Origin: Orychophragmus violaceus
Lineage: Eukaryota > Streptophyta > Magnoliopsida > Brassicales > Brassicaceae
Direction: 5' to 3'
Assembly (NCBI GenBank): GCA_030180135.1
Contig: CM058230.1
Location: forward strand, 63,892,580-63,956,579
DNA length: 64,000 nt
Under the pieces are notes generated by a model. That model did no database searches, had not been told where the DNA came from, and was given only the letters and a program-made list of their open reading frames with translations. Made by a program: the position numbers and the translations under genes. The stretch's first letter is position 1. The number at the start of each line of letters is the position of its first letter. Below, in pieces: positions 54,729 through 64,000 of the stretch.

Positions 54729-56569
54729 GGGTTGGCTGGTTTTTCCCCCCCCATATATTAGTGGTTCTGCGTATTCCCCCCTGAACTTCCAATCTCCTGA
54801 TATTCCCCCCTAAATTATACAATGTATGTTTAATTACACCTAAACTATTTTTCTCTGCATAATTAAACCTATCTAATTAGAATCACTAATTTGCGTCTTA
54901 AAATCATAAAATGCGTTTAATCTTAATTGCGTTTACATTAACCGAACCAGCCCGAATTAAATCAAACCAAAAACTAACCAAACCTAATAAACTAAACCGA
55001 CACATACACAATTTAACCAAAACGAAACCAAGATTTAGGGATTTAGAAGAAACGTTCTTCTTCCCCAGAACAATCGACTTCAAAGAAATCACGTCATCTT
55101 CAGTCCCATAGTTTGATTTATAATTGTTAATTTTCAAATTGAAAAAGAAATAAAAGATTGAAGACTTTGTGGGTTACATATATGTTTAGGAGAGTATATT
55201 GTTCAAGGTGAATCCTCTCAGCACCACCACCACTTAACAAAACCCTAAATCCTCTCAGCAGTCCGTCCACCAACATCTGCATCTCCATCCACATCTCCAA
55301 GCCATGCCTTGAGACTCGCTTCTTTATCAGCCTTAAAACTCTTCGAACTTTGTCGTCTCCACCATATGTTCACCTTTACTTAAGCCTCCTTCTTCTTGTT
55401 CTTCTAACTCATTGCTTTCCACATTCAGGCTAGACTCCACCTTCTGTTGCTGTTGAGGTTAAGGACGTTAGGTGCTGCGTTTCGGACGTGCTGCTGGATG
55501 TATTAAAGTCCCACTGAGTGTTCGTTTGCAATGTACTTTATCATCTCGGCTAAGCTCTCGTTTATCTCCGCAAAACCATAAACAGTAGAGAACTCATGCA
55601 TTCTGCCATAAACAAAACTCCAAACAATTTAGTGTAATGTTCAAAAAAAAAAAACAATTTAGTGTCTCGAAAGAAAAACTAGCACACCTCCAAGTACAAA
55701 CATTCAGAACAGACATATAGACAACACCTTAATATAAAACGAACTTCAAGTTCAAAGTTTTTAGCTACACATTCTACTTTGTTGTGCATCGATGATGTAT
55801 CAATGCAGTAAATGTTACGAGAACCAATCCGAATCTGATGCAAACTACTTAGACAAGGTTGACAAAAGAGAGCCTTGAGAAGCTGAAAACACAGCCATGT
55901 CTTATCACCATGACTACATGAACCATCTGGTACCATTCTACACAACTACTTATCCTTCACCAACGAACTTGAATTACACAAAAAGGATCAATTTTGCTCC
56001 AGAAGTATCATCAAAGCTCTATGATCAAAATAATTCAATATTCAATATCCAATTAGAAGTGACATGAAAACGCCCAATTAGGTTTCGATAAGAATTGGAT
56101 TTAATAAACATTACCCAGATGGAAAAAGAGTTCCATGCAAAACACCAAAACCTAAATTAAGAAACGGAGAAAGAGAAAGGATCTCACAGGAAAACCTAGA
56201 TGACGACGGAGCAGAGAGAAAAGAGGCGAATCGTGAATTTGTGGATTGAAGAAGATGACTTGATTTCTTTGTCGTCGATCGTTCTGGGGAAGAAGAAGGT
56301 TTCTTCTAAATCCCTAAATCTTGGTTAGTTTTTGGTTTGATTTAATTCGGGTTGGTTCGGTTAATGTAAACGCAATTAAGATTAAACGCATTTTATGATT
56401 TTAAGACGCAAATTAGTGATTCTAATTAGATAGGTTTAATTATGCAGAGAAAAATAGTTTAGATGTAATTAAACATACATTGTATAATTTGGGGGGGAAT
56501 ATTAGGAGATTGGAAGTTCAGGGGGGAATAAGCAGAACCACTAATATATAGGGGAAAACCAGCCAACCC
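54729..56569. mobile_element. Pack-MULE (Mutator-like element with captured gene piece)
   Basis: Inverted repeats of about 340 bases (54729-55075 and 56240-56569; GGGTTGGCTGG at both outer ends), flanked by the perfect nine-base duplication TAAATTAGA (54720-54728, 56570-56578). Long TIRs plus nine-base duplication define Mutator. There is no transposase inside. The interior holds a host-gene fragment. The two TIRs are nearly identical, so the insertion looks fairly recent. Confidence 0.9.
55260..55603 (-). pseudogene. captured fragment resembling a BORCS8/MEF2BNB-like protein
   Basis: After a possible acceptor (TTTATGGCAG) the minus strand reads MHEFSTVYGFAEINESLAEM, then IKYIANEHSVGL, a TAA in place of Tyr, and YIQQHVRNAAPNVLNLNSN. 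The (Y)IANEPSVGLYYIQQHV core is what I know from plant relatives of BORCS8, a subunit of a lysosome-positioning complex in animals. The rest is in shifted frames: VESSLNVESNELEEQEEGG and ADKEASLKAWLGDVDGD. Broken by the stop and a frameshift. 55640-56230 of the element has no recognised coding. Confidence 0.55.
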
Positions 56570-56854
56570 TAAATTAGAGGGTAACAAATCAACACTTTAA
56601 TAGAGCTTTTGTCTCTCCTGGTTTTGACACATCAGCTTTTTTAAAGCTTGAGAGATTGACAATTCAATTAATGAAAAAATTGTGACAACCAATCAAAATA
56701 TATTGTTTCTCCACGTATCATACAAACAATCCAGCTGGACACCATTATCTCTTCCCTGTCTCAAACCCAAAAGCTTCTTTTTTAGAACCCTAAAACGCTG
56801 CCTCCTACTATCTCACATGATTTATCAAAAAAGTATACAGCCGCAATGAAATGA

Positions 56855-57150
56855 GAAGCTAATCAACGGTATTAAAATCGGAATTAAACCAACCGACAAA
56901 GACAGAGGATCACTCATACAACTCACATACAACGTCCAAGTCAATTTTGACGTGAAGAAATCTTTTGCCCAAACAAGGTTAATAGTCACGAGCATGAGAA
57001 GGGAGAGTGGGAAGCTGATTGTGTCGGACCTGGTTCCAAGGATGGAGAGATCAAAGGTGGTCGGAGATCAGAACCTCATCAATTATAAAGAGTCTCTGAT
57101 CCAAAGTTTCTATCCGAACTTGAATGATGAAGTCGATTTCGAGTTTTAAT
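56855..57150 (+). pseudogene. unrecognised conserved-looking coding fragment
   Basis: Continuous frame KLINGIKIGIKPTDKDRGSL, QLTYNVQVNFDVKKSFAQTR, then IVSDLVPRMER and YKESLIQSFYPNLNDEVDFE, ending TAA (57150). It has no ATG in a good position upstream because stops precede it. The composition is clearly protein-like, but I do not recognise the family. It may be one exon of a truncated host gene. Confidence 0.4.
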
Positions 57151-57379
57151 TGAGGATTAGTATCGTTTGTCTGAAAATTCAGAACCTCTAACGATCTTTG
57201 TGTTGGAAAATTCCAAGTGATGTAATTGCTAATTTTGCTTGGTTGGGATCACAATTTCAGAGTTATCTTAATCTTCACGCACCTGTGAACGCCATAATCG
57301 GAAGCAGCGTGTTCGTATGCGTTCCTCAAGGGAGCTTCAACCACTTTGTTGCATACTATCGCCAATTCTGAGAAGTCTA

Positions 57380-58460
57380 GTCATTCTGCCTCAATTCAAA
57401 GACAATATTAGTGAGGATCTTGACAACAGTTTGGCCCCTTGGGTCTCTGACGGAAATCTCTACCATAGCTTTAATGGAGTCACTTGTTCGTGGACAAAAT
57501 CATTCTATGGAACACAAGTCTCACCGGAACATTAACTCCGAGATTTTCCGGTCTAAGGTTTATTCGAGTTCTGATCTTGTTTGGCAACAAGTATTTAGGT
57601 AATTTACTTCTGAGAATGGTTAAGATAAACATTTTTCAGATTGTTGAGTTGCAATCATCAGGTAGAATTGAGTTTTGAAAGATTTGAGTTAGACTTTGTT
57701 TGTAAGTTTTGTGAAGGTATAAGGAAAAGAGATGGGATCTGAAATGGCTTGTTGGGTCAGGAGGAATGGATTCTTCACATTCAGAAACAGTTACAGCTCT
57801 AGCTATGGCTCTTGGTTTACAACAAGGCTTTGGAGGATCACATTTCGCTATCGCTTTCATTCTCACATCCATTGTACGTTTTTTCTCACTCATGTTTACG
57901 GCTTCAGGGGATGATTAAATAGAGACGGATTTGTGTTTTGTGTGGCAGGTGATGTATGATGCAACTGGTGTAAGATTACATGCTGGAAGACAAGCTGAAG
58001 TTTTGATTTAGTTGTTTTCTTTTGGTGTCACAAGCTGTGTTTTTTATTTTTGTTTATTGATTTTGGTTCTGGTTCATTTCCAGGTTCTCAATCAGATTGT
58101 GTGAACTTCCTGAAGAGCATCCCCTCGCTGAAGGCATACCGTTGCGTGAACTTCTCGGTCATACTCCTCCACAGGTAATATCAGACCAATATGGACTTAG
58201 AAATGGCTTTCATGTTACGAGATTGATTGTGGCCAGTACCTGAAGCATGTATTGTCTATCTTAAGGTTTCTAGACTTGTCTAAAAATGGATTTTCCGGAG
58301 AAGACTAAGTTCGTCTCAGTGTGTCATGACAATCTCTCTGGATCAATCCCTAATTCAATCGTAAACTGTATCAAACTCGAAAGATTTGATTTCTCTTACA
58401 ATAAACTTAAGTGAGTGTTGCCTCCTAGGATATGCAATATTCCTGTGCTTAAGTAAATTT
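57380..58460 (+). pseudogene. LRR receptor-kinase ectodomain fragment, split
   Basis: Left part 57380-57620: LPQFKDNISEDLDNSLAPWV, SDGNLYHSFNGVTC, then VDKIILWNTSLTGTL and LRFIRVLILFGNK. Right part 58245-58460: RFLDLSKNGFSGED, HDNLSGSIPNSIVNC and FDFSYNKL, then PPRICNIPVL. These are the N-terminal cap and LRRs of a receptor-like kinase of the At1g12460 type, in several frames. The repeats in between are missing and a PAP2-like gene piece (57718-58174) sits there. No transmembrane or kinase part. Confidence 0.75.
57718..58174 (+). pseudogene. DUF212 / divergent PAP2-like membrane protein fragment
   Basis: Exon 1 57718-57873 (YKEKRWDLKWLVGSGGMDSS, HSETVTALAMALGLQQGFGG, SHFAIAFILTSI), intron with GTACGT..GCAG, exon 2 57949-57999 (VMYDATGVRLHAGRQAE), exon 3 58084-58174 (VLNQIV, then after a two-base loss ELPEEHPLAEGIPLREL). 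This is the core of plant DUF212 proteins (acid phosphatase/vanadium haloperoxidase-related). The signature GGMPSSHSATV here is GGMDSSHSETV. The donor of intron 2 is weak. N- and C-terminal exons are missing. It interrupts the LRR fragment. Confidence 0.8.
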
Positions 58461-58479
58461 GTGCGATATTTGCGTTTTT

Positions 58480-59455
58480 AATTGGAAACCTCTTATCTCT
58501 TTTGACTTGCATTTTCTGCGGTATTTCAAAGATCGTCTCGATTCCAATAAACCTTCTTTACAATATATCACATTCATGTTCAAAATATAGTTTTGTTTAA
58601 TACGGTTTTCATTGTTTAGGTTTTAGGTTTTTTAGGATTCTAAAAATAACTCTTGTTTGAGATTAATTTATATTTTGTTTTTGATTTTAATAAAAAGGTT
58701 AGAAAAACCTATAATCTACAAATATGATTCATATTGTAGTGTTATAATTTATTTTATATTTATAAATAAAATGCTAATTTTAAATGACTTATGACCATTT
58801 ATGTTCAATTCGAGATCAATTAGTTTAGTATATAAAACTTTATTGTATTCAAGTTATTTTATAAATCATTTTGGTTTAAGTTTGTAAATTCGGTTCGAAT
58901 TGAAGAATTTTAGCTCAATTCGTGAATTTTGACCAGTCTAATTTATTAGATTTATGACATTTTGATTTTGTTTCAAAAATCAAATAAATTGATATCTGCG
59001 ACAACGACAGTAACTAAAACTATCAATTAGTTAAGGTAACAACAACAGAAAAAAGAAAACGAAAAAAGAAAGATTAGTAACCAAATACTCCATTTGTTTC
59101 TAAATGATTGATTTTTTTAGGATATTCACACATATTAAGAAGAAGAATTAAAACATTATTATAAATGCATAGTTTTTTGTTAATAGCAATTTCTATAATT
59201 TTAAACTAATATCAGTTTAATAAATTTAATTATATTTTTGAACTTTATAATTCGTCATCATTAATTAGTAAAATGAATAGAAAGCCTAAAACATCTATTT
59301 TTATGAATAAAAAATAAATCTAGAAAATCAAATTTTTTTTTAAGAATGGAGAAAGTATAAGATAAAATACATTTGTCATATCGTAGAAGTATAAATAACA
59401 CTAAAAATAATTATAATAAGGGTTTACAATAGACCAATGTTGAGATAAGATATAT
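58480..59455. other. AT-rich intergenic sequence
   Basis: No open frame, terminal repeat or recognisable motif was seen. Confidence 0.4.
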
Positions 59456-60240
59456 ATTTCCGCTTTGTTAAAGTGCCATAAAAGCTCTCTTCGCGTCAAC
59501 GACATCCATCTAACCATCTAACGAGATATGCTTCGGGTAAGATTCCCTGATCTGAAATTTCGTTAGTGAGCTGGTTCGGTCTATCCCTTCACTTAACCTA
59601 AAGCGTACATTTGATAGGGAACTTTGATTATCAAAAGGGTTGGTTTATTAGGTCACTCACGCCAAGTGCTACCGGCTCATCCTGGTGAAGCATCCCAAGT
59701 GCTTTTTTCGTCCTCTCACTCTGTCCATTCCTTGATTTACGAAAGGTATTCAGTATTAGGATCAGAGGCCTATAGGATTTCAGTAGCCTTTAATCAATTA
59801 CAAACTCATCACCCTTCTTTAGTACACTGTTAGGTTCTTTGCTTCTCACACAGGTCTGCAAGCCTCCGACGACTTAATGATCTTTCACTGTCAGGATCAT
59901 CAAAAACTTTGAGTCACAGTGCAGATTGTTGAGCTATACAGGCTTTCTTGCCTACCAGGGAGTAGATTCCTATCAACAAGGCTTGACAATGGTCTGTTTG
60001 CGATTAAACAAAGAATGCTGGCCCAACAGCGTACTCGCTTGCCCACTCTCCATGTTATCTGAAGCATAGGGAATGTATTGACTATCACTGGACGGGGAAC
60101 ACCCTTTCTGCTTTTTCATTAAGAATTTATTTCTTTCGGTATCGTTATGTCCGGTATTATGAAAGAACAAGCAAGCTAGCTTCGGTAGTGGTAGTAGCTT
60201 CAAAGGAATTGGTAGTTATGTCTTGAACAGGAAAGCATTC
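59456..60240. other. possible organellar (mitochondrial) DNA insertion
   Basis: A block of clearly higher GC than the AT-rich flanks with sharp edges and no long frame. Its texture (CTTCGCGTCAACGACATCC, AGCTAGCTTCGGTAGTGG) reminds me of plant mitochondrial intergenic DNA. This is an impression, not an alignment. Confidence 0.35.
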
Positions 60241-60259
60241 CAAATGTATGAACTCAAAT

Positions 60260-61059
60260 TCATTTTGCACTAAATGTTAGGCCAAAATAAATAAATTGCG
60301 TAGTAGTTTAGGTAAAAAAAAATACTTTGAATGATGGAAATATGAACTATTTATGATATAGAAATATGGAGATTAAATAAGAGAATTTGTATTTGAGTGA
60401 GTATTGAGACAAACTACATTTATTCATTGGTATGATAAAAATTTAGAAAATAGTAATGAATAAGAGAATATAAATAAAACAAATTTAAGAATAACAGTAA
60501 AGGAATAAATTCTTACATCACTTCTTTATAATAAATATATAAATATGATATAATATAAATAAGATCATTGTAAAAATTGAAATGACATGTAAATTGCAAA
60601 ACTTTAAGGAAAATAGTAATATTCTTTTATTTAAAAGATGACAGTTATAAATATCGTGTTATTAAAACACATGTTTACTTTTATTTTTGCTTCATCTATT
60701 TTGAATAGTTATGTTCAAAATTAAATACCACATTAAAAATATTTATTTTTTAATTTTATTTTACTAAAAAGACACCAATATAATAATTAAAATATAAGAT
60801 ATAAAAGATCAATTATATTTAGTAAATATATTATATCATAAATAAAATTTTGACAATATTGGTTTAAGCTTTTCTTCTTAATGTTTTTACTCATCCAAAA
60901 CATTTTCTCGCCGAATATTTAACTAATTTATTCTCTATTTTGTATAAATTATAATCATTCAACATTAACTATACAATAATAACAAAAATATTTTAAAAAT
61001 ATACATTTAGAAAAATATATTTATAATAAATCCGCAGCGTAGCTGGAATACATATCTAG
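60260..61059 (+). mobile_element. Helitron 3' part (Arabidopsis-type ATREP end)
   Basis: Ends CCGCAGCGTAGCTGG, AATACATAT, CTAG (61056-61059) followed by T. The hairpin has decayed to CCGCAGC-GTA-GCTGG. AT-rich body. The 5' TC end was not found, so the start is approximate. Confidence 0.6.
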
Positions 61060-61470
61060 TATATCCTAATGCCAGTTATACAGCTTCACAATTTATATTA
61101 ATGTTGGTAATGTTAATAATCTGAATTACGGTTTAGATAATGACAAAAATATCAAAGATATTACAAGACTACACGTTATTTTAGCTATTAACATCAATTC
61201 TTGGGGTGCAAGATTCAAACATGCTTACCTCGCATTTTTCGTCTATGTCTCTAGGATTCACAAGGCTCATAGAAACTTTATGAATTGTTGGCTTGTCATA
61301 TATAATGGTTTTATGGGTTTTAAGCCATGATATATGTACATAATCGAGTCTTTTGTAGTGTATATCGAGTATTTTCAAGTACTTTATAGGTTTACACACA
61401 TTTGAAGGTACTTTGGAAGATATTGAAGCTTTCTGGACATTTTTGGAGCTTAAGCCGTGATGATAGAAGT
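61060..61470. other. flank before the inverted repeat
   Basis: A minus-strand frame of 130 codons (61573-61181) covers this part. It has no recognisable domain, and the surrounding repeat makes chance likely. Confidence 0.3.
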
Positions 61471-61479
61471 CACCCTTGG

Positions 61480-62300
61480 TGAAAGAGCTGAACATCGGCC
61501 GATGCAGCTCTTGCATTGGTCGACACCGATCTCTGAGAAGATATGCGAAAATAACTGTAACATTATCGAACACGGATATCGATCATTCATAGTCTGATTT
61601 TCGGGTATCGACCAAGCGTTGACCGACACAACGTAGAAGCATCGATCGACGCAGACCTTGATCAGGAGCTTTCGCCAAGTTTTCAAGATTTTTGGAGAAT
61701 CACAACATTGGCCCAGAAGATTCTTTATTTACAAAGGAGACCCAAGACATGTTATACACTTAATATTAGAGTTTTAGTGTTTTATTCATGCTACACTTTT
61801 CATACTTTTGGCTAGAGAGATATTAGAGCTTTTGAGGCTGATCAGAACTCTATACTGCTTTTGAGAGAAGATTCCGAACCCATTTTCTATTCTCTTGTCT
61901 GAATTTATGATATCTATTTCATTCATGTTTTTTGTTTCATCTGATATGTCTGAGTAGATCTCTTTTAAGGTTTAGGGATTCTCGTTATGGTTTTCATGGA
62001 ATGCTAAACTGATTTATCTGTTAGGATTCACCACTTGATTAGTTCTTCATGCTGAATTGTTCTTAATGCTAGTTCTAGCTTGATCATCTGAAATCTAGAT
62101 CATAGGTTGCTAAGTTGACACAAAAGTGTAATTTGGAATCTAAAAGCATTTAGGTTGACCAAATTAGATAATTGCAAAGAAAATTGGGTTAGATGATTTT
62201 TGAACGAATCCAACATGCACTTAATGCTAGTTTAGTCTTTAGAAGTTGCAAGGAAATTTGGATTTTTAGGATTTAGACTTAGTGAATTCTTGATAGGTCG
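61480..62300 (+). repeat. inverted repeat, left arm (LTR-like)
   Basis: Contains GCATCGATCGACGCAG (61649), TGTCTGAGTAG (61948), GGGATTCTCGTTATGG and CTTAATGCTAG. The same text runs in reverse order and orientation at 62480-63280. Resembles LTR or internal sequence of a gypsy element with GCATCGATCGATGCA signatures. Confidence 0.6.
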
Positions 62301-62479
62301 AGTTTTAATCCCTATACTAACTGCAAGTGCACAGTGATGTAGTTGTAGTACTTAGGGTATCGAATCCACAGGGACTCCGGTCAACGATAGATTAAGAACA
62401 GAAAAGATTAAACTAGGAGAAAGTAAATATGATGAGAAACTAAAAAGCGAAGCAGAAAAGTAAATCAGGCGAGTTTGTA
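62301..62479. repeat. spacer between the inverted arms
   Basis: Contains CTAACTGCAAGTGCACAGTG, TAGTTGTAGTACTTAGGG and ATCGAATCCACAGGGACTC, a text common beside LTR retrotransposons in plant genomes. Confidence 0.5.
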
Positions 62480-63280
62480 AGCAAGGAAGCGAAGCGTTAG
62501 GTTTCAGGAGTTCTCAGGAAATCAGGAACACAAGCAATCAGTCGATCAGGATCTAATCAATAACTGTTCTAGAACTCAAACACGGATATAGAATTCACCA
62601 ACTCTCGTTGCGAGAATTCTCTAAGTCTAAGTGCAGCAATCCAAATCTCTTTGCAATTACTAACAGATTAAACTAGCATTAATGATCAGGTTTGATATGT
62701 TCACAATTCCCCTAAACCAAATCTCTTTGCGAGTAGATCAAATTGCTCATCTAGGTTCTTTCTAGCTAATTAACCAACTCTCGTTGTATCAATCAACCTA
62801 ACATCATAATTCTGATTAGCTACTTCAGATTAAGCATTAAGAACAACCTAAACAAAGAACTAGCAGATATGAATCCCTACAGATTGATTTAAACTATAGT
62901 TCCATGAAATCCCTAATGAGAATCCTTCAACCTAACAGGTAAACTACTCAGACATGTTCATCGAGACAGAAAACATGTTGAATAGAAAACCAAATATCAT
63001 AAAATAAAACAAAGAACTGGGGTTCAAAATCCTCTCTCTCTCGAGAGCAGGATCAGCCCCTAACTCTCTCTGAAATAAAATAAGACTTAATGAAAGCGTC
63101 CGCCTAAACAATGGCTTAAAAACCCTTATATAATAGCTAAAACATGTTTTGGGCTTCTGTGTAAATATTTGGGCTTTTGTGCAAAATCAGCATTCTTCAT
63201 TAAACCACCGAGTCTGGCCCATTCGCGCTATGCATCGATCGATGCAGGTGTGCAACGATCGACGCAGTCTCCAAAACTGG
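62480..63280 (-). repeat. inverted repeat, right arm (LTR-like)
   Basis: Reverse complement of the left arm with about 20 percent or more differences: GAGAATTCTCTAAGTCTAAG, CTAATGAGAATCC, CTACTCAGACATG, GCATCGATCGATGCAG (63230). Confidence 0.6.
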
Positions 63281-63419
63281 ACAGTGAACTCTGTCTCTCG
63301 GACCAAATCTCCAAAATGCTCCAGAATGCTCCAATAACTCCAATTATGCTCCAAACGTGTCTAAACCTGTAAACATACTAAAAAGACTCCAAAACATAAC
63401 ATAAGACTCGATAAATAAG

Positions 63420-64000
63420 GCATATACCATGGTTAAAACCGGTAAAATCCATGGTATATCAACTCCCCCACACTTAGCTCTTGCTTGTCCTCAAGCAAGT
63501 AAAGAACCAAAGTATAAGAGAAGAGGTTTGAAAACACAGAAACTCATTTCGTCCTAGGAACTTTCACAATCACATTCACTTAGTAAGCCACTGAAAACTT
63601 TCCTACAGAACTCAAAACCACAATGTACTTCCCCCACACTTAGCAACTGTCCTAAGTAAACTCCACAATCACATTCACGCATTCAAATTCTCTCTACTGA
63701 CTTCTGCAAGTATTTAAGTGCGGTCTCACCTAAGGAGTATCGATCAAAGGGCACATGAATTCTTACCTTATCAGCTCTAGACCACCATACTATCTTTCTC
63801 TAGTCCCTTTCTTCTCTTTCCCTTCCTTAACAACTGATTTTTCCCACATTGGGTATCATTTTTTTTTTTATCAGTGTTCTTCCCGTTATGGGGTGTACTT
63901 TGGACACATTCCATGGATCGCACATGAGATAATAGGGGTCTCTACCACTCCTGTGACCACTTCGGAGTTACTAACTCATCCTCAGTTTATTATCTTTTTT
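63420..64000 (-). repeat. retrotransposon-derived repeat, cut by the window end
   Basis: CAACTCCCCCACACTTAGCT, then TTGCTTGTCCTCAAGCAA and a second CCCCCACACTTAGCAA at 63632. This phrase recurs in Brassicaceae gypsy elements next to the preceding text. No coding seen. Confidence 0.45.

Noticed and set aside
61181..61573. 130-codon minus-strand frame
   Set aside because: Largely in LTR-like repeat; no domain seen and the mirrored arm does not keep it open.

Overview
The window is nuclear DNA of a flowering plant, most likely a member of the Brassicaceae. The reasons are the CACTACAAGAAA CACTA termini, Helitron ends of the Arabidopsis type, long Tat-type Ty3/gypsy elements, and gene fragments that read like Arabidopsis families (RAD5-like SNF2 helicase, LRR receptor kinase, small F-box proteins). 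It looks like pericentromeric or otherwise gene-poor heterochromatin. I find no gene that is clearly intact and functional, only transposons, nested transposons and gene fragments. No tRNA, rRNA or CRISPR array was seen. All family assignments were made by eye, without database searches.

Layout. 1-4080 is the 5' half of a Ty1/copia element on the minus strand, inserted into a second minus-strand copia element (4081-6550). 6777-11935 is a minus-strand Tat-like gypsy element, truncated inside reverse transcriptase, with a plus-strand promoter-like unit in its 3' spacer. 12378-16106 is a long-LTR, non-autonomous retroelement flanked by the duplication TGCAA and inserted beside a copia gag relic (16112-16410). 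From 16518 to about 25260 runs CACTA element A, carrying an RNase H gene fragment, an unknown spliced gene, a solo LTR, an F-box gene and a transposase-like exon. 25458-28382 is a mosaic of LTR, copia pol and gypsy fragments. 28383-30015 is CACTA element B (TNP2 remnants). 30396-31010 is a Mutator transposase relic, followed by a plus-strand gypsy-like element with both LTRs (31012-36041).

36395-37864 is a Helitron. 38317-38676 and 41526-42865 hold hAT-type elements, the second with another nested inside it. 43390-45135 is a decayed RAD5-like helicase pseudogene. 46217-47105 holds PIF/Harbinger relics. 48135-53528 is CACTA element C, which shares the F-box gene and transposase-like exon with A in the opposite orientation. 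54729-56569 is a Pack-MULE with a captured host-gene fragment. 56855-58460 is a chimera of an unrecognised coding fragment, an LRR receptor-kinase fragment and a PAP2/DUF212-like fragment. 59456-60240 is a possible organellar insertion. 60260-61059 ends in a Helitron 3' terminus. 61480-63280 is a large inverted repeat of LTR-like sequence.

The genes do not form a pathway. What connects them is transposition: several host-gene pieces sit inside terminal-repeat-bounded elements, and the two related F-box copies inside CACTA A and C are broken by different mutations.
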